64,000 bases of DNA from Candidatus Protochlamydia amoebophila UWE25 (GCF_000011565.2 NC_005861.2:868001-932000); one strand, 5' to 3'. Positions 9,133-18,664 are shown, counted from the first letter of the stretch. Notes: generated from the sequence alone by a model not told the origin. Program-made: numbers and translations.

Positions 9133-9327
9133 ATGCCTAAAATGAAAACCCGCAAAGCCGTTGCTTCTAAGTTTCGCGTGACGGCAACAGGCAAGCTTAA
9201 GGCTAGTCGTCCGGGCAGACGCCATAAATTGACCGGTAAAACACCTAAGCGCAAACGTCAGTTACGTCGACCAGGACTTGTAGATGATGGTCATCTCAAG
9301 ACATATAAACGTCTGATGTGTTTATAA
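9133..9327 (+). CDS. rpmI: 50S ribosomal protein L35
   Basis: This 64-residue basic protein has the L35 signature (MPKMKTRKAVASKFRVTATG, then RRHKLTGKTPKRKRQLR). The ribosome-binding site AGGAG lies about 9 bases before ATG at 9133. It sits between infC (50-base gap) and rplT (169-base gap), the usual order. The C-terminus HLKTYKRLM is slightly unlike the common form but complete. Confidence 0.96.
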   Translation: MPKMKTRKAVASKFRVTATGKLKASRPGRRHKLTGKTPKRKRQLRRPGLVDDGHLKTYKRLMCL

Positions 9328-9422
9328 ATGAAATAGGGGAAACTCTGTTAAGGTTCTATAACTTGCTCATCTATTTTGATTGATGTCTGTTTACAGGCAA
9401 AGCATCCGGAAAGCAAGTCGTG

Positions 9423-9472
9423 ACTTAAGCAAAAGCTTAAGTTCGTAATAAAGTTTAAGCCGTTTAACGGTA
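9423..9472 (+). promoter_or_regulatory. Hairpin leader between rpmI and rplT
   Basis: The 169-base rpmI-rplT gap is long for this operon. It contains a perfect 8-bp hairpin, ACTTAAGC-AAAA-GCTTAAGT at 9423-9442, and a small CCGTTTAACGG element near 9463, both before the rplT start at 9497. L20 is known to repress its operon by binding RNA structures in the leader in several bacteria, so a similar control is plausible. No T run follows, so this is not a terminator. Confidence 0.4.
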
Positions 9473-9496
9473 AATTGATTAACGTGGAGACTAGCT

Positions 9497-9853
9497 ATGG
9501 TTAGAGCAACCAATGCTGTAGCTTCTCATCGTCGCAAGAAGAGATTGTTCAAGTTAGCAAAGGGTTTTGTCGGAGATCGAAAAAATCACTTGCGTTTGAC
9601 GAGTGGTGCGGTTATGCGAGCGATGGCATACAATTATGCACATCGTAAACAAAAGAAGCGCGATTTTCGTAGTTTATGGATTATGCGTCTTAATGCCGCT
9701 GCCAGAATTAATGGAATTTCCTATAGTAAATTCATCTATGGGCTAAAAAAAGCGCAATGCGAACTCGATAGAAAAGTTCTTGCTGATATGGCTATCCGTG
9801 ATCCTGGCAGTTTTGCTGCGATCGTAGGATTTGCAAAAGAAGCTTTAGCTTAA
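9497..9853 (+). CDS. rplT: 50S ribosomal protein L20
   Basis: This 118-residue basic protein has the L20 landmarks [24 protein letters not shown] near the start, then [26 protein letters not shown] and [11 protein letters not shown]. Length and termini are normal. L20 is an early assembly protein of the large subunit. The gene is followed by a strong terminator, so pheS likely uses another promoter or read-through. Confidence 0.97.
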   Translation: MVRATNAVASHRRKKRLFKLAKGFVGDRKNHLRLTSGAVMRAMAYNYAHRKQKKRDFRSLWIMRLNAAARINGISYSKFIYGLKKAQCELDRKVLADMAIRDPGSFAAIVGFAKEALA

Positions 9854-9864
9854 AATTGTGTAAA

Positions 9865-9897
9865 CTAAAAAGCCAAGCTTAAACCTTGGCTTTTTAG
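9865..9897 (+). terminator. Rho-independent terminator after rplT
   Basis: A perfect 13-bp stem (9865-9877 with 9885-9897) carries a GCCAAG/CTTGGC core around a 7-base loop and is flanked by an A run and a T run. It begins 11 bases after the rplT stop codon. The A and T runs are symmetrical, so it could act in both directions. Confidence 0.9.
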
Positions 9898-10007
9898 TTG
9901 ATGTTATTTATGATATCTCTTGTTTAACTCTATTAAGTCTCATAAGTGACTTTGTTGTGTCGTTCGACATTAAATAAATGTTCTCTTATCTTCTGATGAG
10001 GTCTTCT

Positions 10008-11036
10008 GTGCAGCCATTGATCAATGAAATTCGTCAGCAATTCCTCCATGATTTAGAACAAGTTCAAACTACACTTGAACTTGAGCAGCTTAAGATAAAA
10101 TTTTTAGGCAAAAAAGGGTCCTTACAAGGTCTCATGAAAGAGCTTAAAAATGTTGAGCCTGATCAGCGACCTTTGGTTGGCAAATTCATCAACGAATTGA
10201 AAGAATTCATGTCTAATCATTGCGATGAATTAGAACATCAGCTAATTGCTAAAGAAGAAAATGCTCAGTTAGCTCACGAAACTATTGATGTTACATTGCC
10301 AGGGCGACAGCGATTTGTTGGCCGAAAACATCCGTTGACTCAAGCGATGGATCAAATTATCCATATTCTGTCTAAGATGGGTTTTTCGGTTCAGTATGGG
10401 CCTGATATTGATACGGACTATTACAATTTCGAAATTCTCAACTTCCCTCCTGAGCATCCAGCAAGAGATATGCAAGACACTTTTTATATCTCTCCTCATG
10501 TTTTGCTTCGTACTCATACGTCGAATATTCAAGCGCGAGCAATGGAGCTAAATAGGCCCCCCATTCGTATTATTGCTCCTGGAAAAGTTTATCGTAATGA
10601 AACAATTACAGCTCGCTCACATGTCTTTTTTCATCAAGTTGAAGCTGTTTATATCGATCAACATGTTTCGTTTGCCGATTTATTTGCGACGATGGATGAA
10701 TTTTTGAAAAAATTGTTTAAGCAAACTATTGAAACTCGTTATCGACCGAGCTATTTTCCTTTTGTGGAACCAGGGCTTGAAGTAGATATTAGTTGCCTAG
10801 TTTGTGAAGGCAAAGGATGTCAACTTTGTAAGCACACAGGGTGGGTTGAAGTCGCAGGTGCTGGAATGATTCATCCCGAAGTTCTCAAAAATGGGGGCAT
10901 CGATCCTGAGCACTATTCAGGTTTTGCTTGGGGGATGGGACTAGAGCGTTTAGTTATGATGTTGAGAGGGATTCAAGATATTCGTTTATTCACAGAAAAT
11001 GATCTAAGATTCTTACAACAATTTACTTTGTTGTAA
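10008..11036 (+). CDS. pheS: Phenylalanyl-tRNA synthetase alpha subunit
   Basis: PheS is the catalytic subunit that pairs with PheT (not in this window). It has 342 residues from GTG at 10008, chosen because a GAGG site lies about 7 bases upstream and the distance to LGKKG matches the E. coli protein. ATG at 9978 would add 10 residues. Signatures are ARDMQDTFYI, LLRTHTSNIQARAM, GKVYRNETITARSHVFFHQVE (motif 2) and GFAWGMGLERLVML-like motif 3 with RDIRLF-like end. An insert with four cysteines (CLVCEGKGCQLC) looks like a small metal-binding site. rluA-type synthase follows after 19 bases. Confidence 0.95.
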   Translation: MQPLINEIRQQFLHDLEQVQTTLELEQLKIKFLGKKGSLQGLMKELKNVEPDQRPLVGKFINELKEFMSNHCDELEHQLIAKEENAQLAHETIDVTLPGRQRFVGRKHPLTQAMDQIIHILSKMGFSVQYGPDIDTDYYNFEILNFPPEHPARDMQDTFYISPHVLLRTHTSNIQARAMELNRPPIRIIAPGKVYRNETITARSHVFFHQVEAVYIDQHVSFADLFATMDEFLKKLFKQTIETRYRPSYFPFVEPGLEVDISCLVCEGKGCQLCKHTGWVEVAGAGMIHPEVLKNGGIDPEHYSGFAWGMGLERLVMMLRGIQDIRLFTENDLRFLQQFTLL

Positions 11037-11055
11037 AAGCCAATTAGGACAAAGC

Positions 11056-11952
11056 ATGCCTGATGCATTAGATTGGGTGGTTTCAAATGAAGAATCAGGC
11101 AGTAAACTGGTCTCGTTTTTAAGCAAGCAGTTAAGCCCCCATTATTCTTCTCGTCAACTCAAACGCATGATTGAGCAAAATGATTGTCAAGTCAATGGGC
11201 GCATAGAACGATTTGCTTCTACTTTTCTAGGAACAGGGGATAGAGTTTCTCTGAACCTTAAAAATCCTCAACAAACTTTTAATCGTCAATTAGAGCAATC
11301 TCGCATTCTTTATGAAGATGAAGATTTATTTATTTATGATAAACCTGCTGAAATGAATTGTGATGAGCAGGGAATTATTGCACTACTAAGACCCTCTTTT
11401 CCATCCATTCAATTAATTCACCGTTTAGATAGACAGACAACAGGAGTGTTAGCTTTAGCAAAGAATAAAACTACTTTTGAAGCTCTAGTTAATCAGTTTA
11501 AACAGTTGAAAGTGTCTAAAAGTTATCGGGCCATTGTTGACGGGATATTAACGTCATCTAAAGGGCATATAGAAAACTATTTAGGAAAAAAACATGTGTA
11601 TCAAGGACAGTCGATTTGGGGAGAAGTTCCTTCTTTTCAAGGATTGTATGCCTCTACGTATTGGAGCTGTCTAGAAATAGGCAAAAAAGCTTCATTGGTC
11701 AGATGCTTTCCCAAAACAGGAAGAACTCATCAAATTCGTGTTCATTTGGCAGGTCTTGGACATCCCATTTTAGGGGATTATCAGTATGGAAAAAAATTCA
11801 CATGTCTTTACAATCCTCCAAGATATTTACTACATGCTGAAGAAATGGGTTTTATCCATCCCAGAACAAGACAAAAGTTGATTGTTCAAGCGATTTTGCC
11901 AGAGGATTTTTTAGGTGCGTATAAAAAACTATTTGAAGGAAAGACAGCTTGA
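11056..11952 (+). CDS. RluA-family RNA pseudouridine synthase
   Basis: The 298 residues have an N-terminal S4 RNA-binding domain (SRQLKRMIEQNDCQVNGR) and the RluA catalytic domain, with the catalytic Asp in HRLDRQTTG at about residue 125 and the family motifs KSYRAIVDG and TGRTHQIRVHLAGLGHPILGD. The target uridine cannot be told from sequence. TTAGGA precedes the ATG. The stop codon overlaps the start of the next gene, so the two are translationally coupled. Confidence 0.93.
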   Translation: MPDALDWVVSNEESGSKLVSFLSKQLSPHYSSRQLKRMIEQNDCQVNGRIERFASTFLGTGDRVSLNLKNPQQTFNRQLEQSRILYEDEDLFIYDKPAEMNCDEQGIIALLRPSFPSIQLIHRLDRQTTGVLALAKNKTTFEALVNQFKQLKVSKSYRAIVDGILTSSKGHIENYLGKKHVYQGQSIWGEVPSFQGLYASTYWSCLEIGKKASLVRCFPKTGRTHQIRVHLAGLGHPILGDYQYGKKFTCLYNPPRYLLHAEEMGFIHPRTRQKLIVQAILPEDFLGAYKKLFEGKTA

Positions 11953-13037
11953 AAATCTTAATTGTAAAAACGTCTTCTTTGGGAGATATTATCCATGCTT
12001 TTCCTGCACTGCAGTTATTGAGACGTCTCTATCCTGACGCGCAAATTGATTGGGTGGTTGAAAAATCATTTGTAGAACTTATTGAGTCTCATCCCGATTT
12101 AAGCCAAGCAATTTCCATTCCGCTAAAAGAGTGGCGCAAGCAATTCTGGACTAAGCGAACGTGGCAAGCAATGGCTCAATGGATCAAAGAATTTAGACAG
12201 GTTTCTTATCAACTTGTGTTTGATTTACAGGGAAATAGTAAATCAGGTTTGATAACAAAACTAGCGAAAGGAAAGCGAAAAATTGGATTTGGGCGTCAAA
12301 CTGTGTCCGAGTGGCCCAATCTTTTAGCAACTAAAGAGCGTTACAACCCTCCTGAGGGGGCAAATATTCGAGAAGATTATTTATTTTTAATTCAAAAAAC
12401 TTTAGACAAACAAGAATCCCATCAAGCAGGAGTTAAACTAAACGTTTCTTTTGAACAAGAACAAAAAATTGCACAAATTCTTCACTCACCTTATTTAAAA
12501 AAATCACTCAAGGTCATGGTTTGCCCTGGATCTAATTGGCCTAATAAACAACTGACTTTAGATACATTTGAAAAGTTTCTGTCGTATTTATCGAGCCAGT
12601 ATGATGCTTGCTTTGTTTTTATTTGGGGAACTTTACAGGAAAAAAAAATTGTAGGGGAGTTAACAGCTAAATTTCCAGAGACTAGTTTAATTGTAGAACG
12701 CTTAACATTACCTCTTTTGCAAACTTTAATGTTTAAAATAGATTTAGTGATTTCCGTTGATTCCTTGGCTTTACATTTAGCAGGCACGACATCGACCCCT
12801 ACTTATAGTATTTTTGGACCTTCATCTGCTAAAAAATACAAACCATTAGGACTTTTACATGAAGCTTTTCAAGGATTATGTCCTTATGGGAATGTCTTTG
12901 AAAAGCGGTGTCCTATTTTGCGTACATGCCCTACAGGTAATTGTATAAAAAATATTCCGATAAACACTTTAGTCGAACATTTTTCTAAGTGGTGGTTAAA
13001 CAACGGATTTGCTAAATCAAATGTTTATCATAATTAA
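11949..13037 (+). CDS. LPS heptosyltransferase-like glycosyltransferase (family 9)
   Basis: The 362 residues open with MKILIVKTSSLGDIIHAFPAL, the typical start of heptosyltransferase I (WaaC) and related GT9 enzymes. The second Rossmann half has VMVCPGSNWPNKQ and ISVDSLALHLAG, the nucleotide-sugar-binding signature, and then PTYSIFGPSSAKKYKPLG. A cysteine-rich end (CPILRTCPTGNC) follows. It probably transfers a sugar to the lipopolysaccharide core at the inner membrane. It starts with TTG, overlapping the pseudouridine synthase stop by 4 bases. Heptose versus another sugar cannot be decided. Confidence 0.85.
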   Translation: MKILIVKTSSLGDIIHAFPALQLLRRLYPDAQIDWVVEKSFVELIESHPDLSQAISIPLKEWRKQFWTKRTWQAMAQWIKEFRQVSYQLVFDLQGNSKSGLITKLAKGKRKIGFGRQTVSEWPNLLATKERYNPPEGANIREDYLFLIQKTLDKQESHQAGVKLNVSFEQEQKIAQILHSPYLKKSLKVMVCPGSNWPNKQLTLDTFEKFLSYLSSQYDACFVFIWGTLQEKKIVGELTAKFPETSLIVERLTLPLLQTLMFKIDLVISVDSLALHLAGTTSTPTYSIFGPSSAKKYKPLGLLHEAFQGLCPYGNVFEKRCPILRTCPTGNCIKNIPINTLVEHFSKWWLNNGFAKSNVYHN

Positions 13038-13077
13038 GCTATAAACTCGCAATTAAAAATTGTTGTTTAGTATTCAT

Positions 13078-13734
13078 TTATTTTACTATTCCTTGATCCG
13101 CAGCAAATTTAAAATATATGTCGGCCTCTTGATCGGATTGAGCCACACCTTGCCCTTTTTTATACATCACCCCGACATAATATTGAGCGAATGGATCTCC
13201 TTGGTCTGCCACGAGTTTAAAACATTCAAAAGCTTTTTTGTGAGATGGTGGAACACCTCACCCCTTTTTATACATACGTCCCAGGTTATATCGAGTGTCT
13301 GCATTACCTTGATCCGCAGCAAGTTGGTAATATTTAATAGCTTCTTGATCAGACTGCGGGACACCTTGTCCCTGTTCATACATCAATCCGAGCTTATGCT
13401 GAGCAGTTGCGTTGCCTCGATCTGCCAAAAGTTTAATCGATAAAGTTGGGGAGGAACTGTAAATAACTTTACTTTTTTTGCCATTCCAAAAAGACTTCCA
13501 ATCTTCTCGAACACTTTCCGAATAAAGCCCGAATCCTAAAGAAAATAGAATTTTGCAAACTGCACGTATTCCAATTCCAATTCTACGTATTAAAGGATGT
13601 GTTTTTTCAAAGCTTCCTAAAAGCACATACATTTTCCCCTTAATTATTTTACTTTGGCTGAGTTTTGAATCTGTGCTAGAAGAAAAAGTAGAATAGTTAA
13701 TAGGAGTATCACCGTCTATAAATTTTAATCGCAT
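13078..13734 (-). pseudogene. Sel1-repeat gene interrupted by an in-frame TGA
   Basis: From ATG at 13734 (AAGGAAATCAT before it) the frame encodes the shared N-terminal module of the neighbouring Sel1 genes and then Sel1 repeats, but stops at TGA, 13258-13260, after MYKKG. The same frame continues after that codon for another 59 codons of good Sel1 sequence (GVPPSHKKAFECFKLVADQG...) to TAA at 13078. In the paralogs this position is usually Arg or Gln, so a single CGA to TGA change explains it. Either a 158-residue truncated protein is made or the gene is dead. Confidence 0.85.
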
Positions 13735-14022
13735 ATGATTTCCTTTTTAATTTATTATTAATAATATATGTATATATATTATTTACAATTTTTTATTATA
13801 AATATAAAATAAAAATTAAAAATTGATTTAACGATAAAATTTTTAACAAAATCTATTTTTTGAAATATAAATCGTATTTTTTATAAAATTTATGATTGCA
13901 TATAAAATATAATTTTAAATTATTCGGTTGATCTTCTCAGCAATTAGCAGTAAGCAGTAAGCAGTAAGCAGTAAGCAGTAAGCAGTAAGCAGTAAATTGA
14001 TATTATTTATAGCTAACTTTTC
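13735..14022. other. AT-rich gap holding a 7-base tandem repeat
   Basis: There is no gene here. The region resembles the one downstream of the 379-residue Sel1 gene (15403-15500), starting with gattgcatata, so the flank was duplicated with the genes. Confidence 0.6.
13946..13994. repeat. Seven perfect copies of AGCAGTA
   Basis: Seven head-to-tail 7-bp units fill 49 bases. The homologous flank at 15452-15458 has a single unit, so the array looks like a recent slippage expansion. It lies about 30 bases beyond the stop of the minus-strand 309-residue Sel1 gene. Confidence 0.95.
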
Positions 14023-14952
14023 CTACGCTATATTATTAAGGCGTCCATTTTCACGCATAGTTCTGAGGTTCCTTTGAGCAATTAGATCACCCTGATCGGC
14101 AGCGAGTTGATAATATCGAGCGGCTTCTTGATCCGATTGTGGGACACCACGACCGCTTGAATACATAACTCCGAGATTGCATTGTGCAGAGGCGTTTCCT
14201 TGTTTAGCAGCGCGTTGATAATATTTCACAGCTTTTTGATCCGATTGCTCAACACCTTTTCCATGTGCATATATGAATCCAAGGCTGAATTGAGCTTTTG
14301 CATGGCCTTGTTTAGCAGCGAGTTGATAATATCGAGCGGCTTCTTGATCCGATTGCGCGACACCTTGGCCATGCATATACATGACACCCAGGTTATATTG
14401 AGCTTTTACATGATTTTGATTAGCGGCGAGCTGATAACATTGCGCAGCATTTTGATCCGATTGTGCGACACCTTGGCCGTTTTCATACATACAACCAAGG
14501 CTGTATTGAGCATCTGCATAATTTTGATTGGCAGCAAGTTGAAAATATTTAAAAGCTTCTTGATCTGATTGTGCGACACCTTGGCCGTTTATATACCTTA
14601 ATCCAAAGAGGTATTGAGATTTAGCATCGCCTTGGTCTGCCAAAAGTTTAACCGGTAAAAAAGAGGAAAAAGTATAAATGATTTTTCTTTTCTTACCATT
14701 CCAAAAAGTCTTCCAATCCTCTCTAACACTTTCAAAAAGAAGTCCGAATCCTAAAGAAAATAGAGTTTTGAAAACTGCACGTATTCCAATTTCAATCCTA
14801 CGTATTAAAGGATATGTTTTTTCAAAGCTTCCTAAAAGGGTATAAGTTTTACCATTGTAAACTTTGCTTTGATTTAATTCTGAATTCAAGCAGGGGGAGA
14901 AATTAGCATATTTATTGGGGAGAACATTGCTATCTATGTATTTTACTGTCAT
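14023..14952 (-). CDS. Sel1-repeat protein, 309 residues
   Basis: Residues 1-110 form the module shared by all Sel1 genes of this array: a short polar head, KTYTLLGSFEKTYPLIRR, a hydrophobic/amphipathic segment (IGIRAVFKTLFSLGFGLLFE) and SVREDWKTFWNGKK. Five to six Sel1 repeats of 36 residues follow, each of the form A-QYNLG-MY-GQGVAQSDQEAARYYQLAA. Sel1 repeats build alpha-alpha solenoids that bind other proteins. The module's hydrophobic segment could touch a membrane. AAAGGA precedes ATG at 14952. Its partner is unknown. It lies in a tandem paralog array, all on the minus strand. Confidence 0.85.
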   Translation of the reverse strand: MTVKYIDSNVLPNKYANFSPCLNSELNQSKVYNGKTYTLLGSFEKTYPLIRRIEIGIRAVFKTLFSLGFGLLFESVREDWKTFWNGKKRKIIYTFSSFLPVKLLADQGDAKSQYLFGLRYINGQGVAQSDQEAFKYFQLAANQNYADAQYSLGCMYENGQGVAQSDQNAAQCYQLAANQNHVKAQYNLGVMYMHGQGVAQSDQEAARYYQLAAKQGHAKAQFSLGFIYAHGKGVEQSDQKAVKYYQRAAKQGNASAQCNLGVMYSSGRGVPQSDQEAARYYQLAADQGDLIAQRNLRTMRENGRLNNIA

Positions 14953-15530
14953 GTTAGTCCTTTTAAATTTATTAATAATTTATAGGATTAATTAATGATT
15001 ATTTTAGCGAGTTGGGCGATGCTGTATTTGTTTTTATAACGTGAGCTTTAAATCAAATTTGGCAGGTCGGCAACATTGATCGAAAGGACTAAAATATTTT
15101 AACATTTTTGATTAGATTACGAGAAGTTGCGTTTCTTTACCTACATAGCTTCAAACTTACCCTATCCTAAGCTATCCTCGATTAGATTTGTTAACAAATT
15201 TATTTTATTAATATCATCCTTCAAATTTAAATTTTATAAATAAAATTTTAAGCCAAATTAATGATATTAATTGCCTACTGACAAATTTTATTTTCTTAGT
15301 TTTCATTTTAATTGTAAAAAAATTAAGGGATTAATGCACAAAAAATTTTGAAATTCAAATTTTATTTTTTATATTATAAGTCATATTTTTGTATGAGGTT
15401 ATGTGATTGCATATAATATAATTTTAAATTATCCAAATGATTCCAGCGATTAGCAGTAAAGTGAATATTATCTACAGCTAATTTTGCCCCGCTACATACA
15501 TTATACAATGCATCCTTTTTACGCATGGTA
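14953..15530. other. AT-rich gap, no gene
   Basis: This gap separates two Sel1 units. The stretch 15403-15500 is homologous to 13894-14030. I see no gene or RNA in the rest. Confidence 0.5.
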
Positions 15531-15539
15531 CCACGCATA

Positions 15540-15698
15540 ATACTAAAATTCCTTTTTAATCGACTAAAATTCGAACGGATAAAAAGGAGTGGAAAGTATA
15601 AATAATTTTATTTTCTTACTGTTTCAAAAAGATTTTCTCTCAATCTACTCTCTAACATCTTCAGAAAAAGCCAAATTTCTAAAGGAAATAAAATTTTA
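15540..15698 (-). pseudogene. Relic of the Sel1-gene N-terminal module
   Basis: This stretch aligns base by base with the start of the 309-residue gene (14645-14770), for example the run of lysine/serine codons before SVREDWKSFWNGKK, but it carries frameshifts and stops. It is the remains of another copy whose repeats are lost. The 379-residue gene ends directly beside it. Confidence 0.7.
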
Positions 15699-16838
15699 TT
15701 ATGTAATGTTTTGGCCATTTTCATTCATAACCTCAAGATTATGCTGGGCAGTTAAATCACCTTGGTTGGCAGCGAGTTGAAAGTATTTAACCGCTTCTTG
15801 ATCCGATTGTGCGACACCTTGGCCATTTTTATACATCAATCCGAGGTTGCGTTGAGCGATTGTATGATTTTGATTAGCAGCGAGTTGGTAATATTTTACA
15901 GCTTCTTGATCAGATTGTGGGACACAGTGGCCATGTGCATACATGAGTCCAAGGCTATACTGAGCGGTTGCAATACCTTGATTAGCAGCGAGTTGGCAAT
16001 ATTCTAAAGCTTTTTGATCAGATTGTGTAACACCTCGTCCATGTGCATAAAAAACTCCTAAGCAATACTGAGCAGCTGCATGATTTTGATTGGCAGCGAG
16101 TTGAAAATATTCCACAGCTTCTTGATCAGATTGTGGGACACCTAGGCCCTCTGCATACATTGCTCCGAGTTTGCATTGAGCAGAAGCGTTTCCTTGTTTA
16201 GCAGCAAGTTGGTAATATTCAAAACTTTTTTGGTAAGATTGTGAAACACCTCGTCCATGTACATATAAATCTCCGAGTCTGCATTGAGCAGAAGCGTTTC
16301 CTTGTTTAGCAGCAAGTTGGTAATATTTTACAGCTTCTTGATCAGACTGGGCAATGCCCCATCCATTTGCATACAGGAGTCCAAGATTATTCTGAGCAGC
16401 TGCATGATTTTGATTGGCGGCGAGTTGAAAATATTTCGCAGCTTTTTGATGAGACTGGATAGTACCTTTTCCTTCTAAATACATAACTCCAAGCTTGTAT
16501 TGAGTAGTTGCATTTCCTTGCTTTACTAAAATTTTTGTAGCTAAAAAAGGGGAGGAGCTGTAAATAACTTGTTTTTTTCTACCATTCCAAAAAGATTTCC
16601 AATCTTCTCTAACTGATTCAAAAAAAAGCCCAAATCCTACAGAAAATAAAGTTTTAAAAATTACCCTTATTCCAATTTCAAATCTACTTATTAAAGAATA
16701 TGTTTTTTCAAAATTTCCCAAGAGTAGATATGTTCTACCTTTGTACATCTTACTTTGTTCGAATTCTAGATTCAAACAGGAAGTAGCATTAAAATATTTA
16801 TTGGAAATAGCGTTGTCGTTTATGTATTTTACTAACAA
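15699..16838 (-). CDS. Sel1-repeat protein, 379 residues
   Basis: The same architecture as its neighbours: the N-terminal module to about residue 110 (GNFEKTYSLISRFEIGIRVI, then SVREDWKSFWNGRKK), then seven to eight Sel1 repeats (AQCKLGAMYAEGLGVPQSDQ and similar), and a short tail. The last repeats end LEVMNENGQNIT. The start at 16838 is TTG in the context taattgTTAG, and an ATG-less start is likely; the downstream bases match the other copies. Its repeats resemble those of the 309-residue protein most closely, suggesting a shared ancestor within the array. Confidence 0.85.
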   Translation of the reverse strand: MLVKYINDNAISNKYFNATSCLNLEFEQSKMYKGRTYLLLGNFEKTYSLISRFEIGIRVIFKTLFSVGFGLFFESVREDWKSFWNGRKKQVIYSSSPFLATKILVKQGNATTQYKLGVMYLEGKGTIQSHQKAAKYFQLAANQNHAAAQNNLGLLYANGWGIAQSDQEAVKYYQLAAKQGNASAQCRLGDLYVHGRGVSQSYQKSFEYYQLAAKQGNASAQCKLGAMYAEGLGVPQSDQEAVEYFQLAANQNHAAAQYCLGVFYAHGRGVTQSDQKALEYCQLAANQGIATAQYSLGLMYAHGHCVPQSDQEAVKYYQLAANQNHTIAQRNLGLMYKNGQGVAQSDQEAVKYFQLAANQGDLTAQHNLEVMNENGQNIT

Positions 16839-16947
16839 TTAAATCTCTTTTTTAATTTATTAAATTTTACTATTTAATAATTTATTATTTATCAAATTTT
16901 ATATTTAAATTCAGATATATTTATGTACGTTTATTCTCTTTTATTAG

Positions 16948-17215
16948 TATGGAAAATTGCAAATAATTTTTAAAGCTTTTATTATTTCAAAAAACTTCCA
17001 ATGTTTGGACACGCTCAGAAAAAAGTTTAAAATCAAAAAAATAAAGTTTTAAAAGCTTTATGCATTTTAAATCATAATTCTGCGCTTTAAAGAATACCCT
17101 TTTTCCAAAACTTCTAAGAGTACATAGATTTTAACATTGTTTTATTTACCTAATCTAGATCCGAAAAGAAAAAACAGATTATTTAGGGAAAGTCGCCTAT
17201 GAATTTTTATTGCTA
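16948..17215 (-). pseudogene. Relic of a Sel1-gene N-terminal module
   Basis: This stretch resembles the coding start of the Sel1 genes, reading backwards from residues like SVREDW through the hydrophobic segment and LGSFEK to the polar head. It has many indels and stops, and no Sel1 repeats remain. The surrounding 16839-17266 holds nothing else. Confidence 0.6.
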
Positions 17216-17266
17216 TACTTTTTTTTAATTTACTAAAATATAAATGATGATCTTACCTCAATTTAG

Positions 17267-18505
17267 CTAGTTCTGTCGAGAGATTATAGAGTTAATTTTA
17301 CTTGCTGCCATTGTATCGCCTTGTTTGGCAGCAAGTTTGTAATATTTAATAGCCCCTTCTTCTGATGGAGAGACACCTCTTCCTTTTTGGTACATCATTC
17401 CGACAAAGTATTGAGCATCTGCATGGCCTTGATCAGCAGCGAGTTTAAAATATTTAAAAGCCTCTTGTTTTGATTGTATAGCATCTCGTTTTTTATCATA
17501 TATGATTCCAAGATAATATTGAGCATCTGCATAACCTTGATCGGCAGCAAGTTTGTAATATTTAATAGCCTCTTGCTTTGATCGCTTAACACCTCGCCCA
17601 TTTTTATACGTGTCTCCGAGCTGATATTGAGCCTTTGCATGGCCTTGATCAGCAGCGAGTTTAAAATATTTAAAAGCCTCTTGCTTTGATTGCTTAACGC
17701 CCCATCCATAAGCATACGTTAATCCAAGGCTATATTGAGCCATTACATGGCCTTGATCGGCAGCGAGTTTGTAATATTTAAAAGCTTCTTGCTCTGAATT
17801 TGTAACACACCTTCCATAGCCATATATGATTCCAAGTTTATATTGGGCCGTTGCATGGCCTTGATCGGCAGCGAGTTTAAAATATTTAAAAGCCTCTTGC
17901 TCTGAGCGTGTCACACCGCTGCCTTCATCATACATGGCTCCAAGTTTATATTGAGCCGTTGCGTCGCCTTGATCAGCAGCGAATTTAAAATATTTAAAAG
18001 CCTCTTGCTTTGATTGTGTCACACCACAGCCTTCATCATACATGGCTCCGAGGCTATATTCAGCCATTACATGGCCTTGATCGGCAGCGAGTTTAAAATA
18101 TTTAAAAGTCTCTTGCTTTGATTGTGTCACACCACAGCCTTCATCATACATCAATCCGAGTTTGTATTGAGCTTTTGTATCGCCTTGGTCTGCCAAATTT
18201 TTAGTTGGTAAAAATGGGGGAGAAGAAGAGTAAATAATTTTACATTTTTTACCGTTCCAAAAAGACTTCCAATCTTCTCGAACACTTTCAGAAAAAAGCC
18301 CGACTTTTAAAGAAAATAGAGAATTGCAAAATGCACGGATTCCAATCCAAATTCTACGCACTAGTGGATATGTTTTTTCAAAGCTTCCTAAAAGTATGTA
18401 CGCTTTACCATTGATTATTTTATTTTGGCTTAATTTTGAATCCATGCTAGAAGAAAGGGCAGAGTAGTTGCTAGGAGCGTTGCCATCTATAAATTTTAAT
18501 TGCAT
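17267..18505 (-). CDS. Sel1-repeat protein, 412 residues
   Basis: Module 1-112 (KAYILLGSFEKTYPLVRR, IGIRAFCNSLFSLKVGLF, SVREDWKSFWNGKK) is followed by eight or so Sel1 repeats of a second type, rich in KQEAFKYFKLAADQGHA. Several neighbouring repeats are nearly identical, which shows recent internal duplication. The C-terminus MAASKINSIISRQN is shared with the 447-residue paralog. The start is ATG at 18505. The protein probably acts as a scaffold; the substrate and location are unknown. Confidence 0.85.
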   Translation of the reverse strand: MQLKFIDGNAPSNYSALSSSMDSKLSQNKIINGKAYILLGSFEKTYPLVRRIWIGIRAFCNSLFSLKVGLFSESVREDWKSFWNGKKCKIIYSSSPPFLPTKNLADQGDTKAQYKLGLMYDEGCGVTQSKQETFKYFKLAADQGHVMAEYSLGAMYDEGCGVTQSKQEAFKYFKFAADQGDATAQYKLGAMYDEGSGVTRSEQEAFKYFKLAADQGHATAQYKLGIIYGYGRCVTNSEQEAFKYYKLAADQGHVMAQYSLGLTYAYGWGVKQSKQEAFKYFKLAADQGHAKAQYQLGDTYKNGRGVKRSKQEAIKYYKLAADQGYADAQYYLGIIYDKKRDAIQSKQEAFKYFKLAADQGHADAQYFVGMMYQKGRGVSPSEEGAIKYYKLAAKQGDTMAASKINSIISRQN

Positions 18506-18664
18506 AAAATTCTCTTTTTTTTAGTTTATTAATAATATTTAATTAACTTTATAATATTTTCAAATTTAATTGGGAAAATATTTACAATAAAATTCAAATA
18601 TTTACTATTAAGGTAATAAAATTTGTGCACCAACAATAAATTATTAAAATAATTTTTAGAAACA

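Noticed and set aside
13946-13994. Regular repeats as a CRISPR array
   Set aside because: The units are 7 bases, contiguous, with no spacers.
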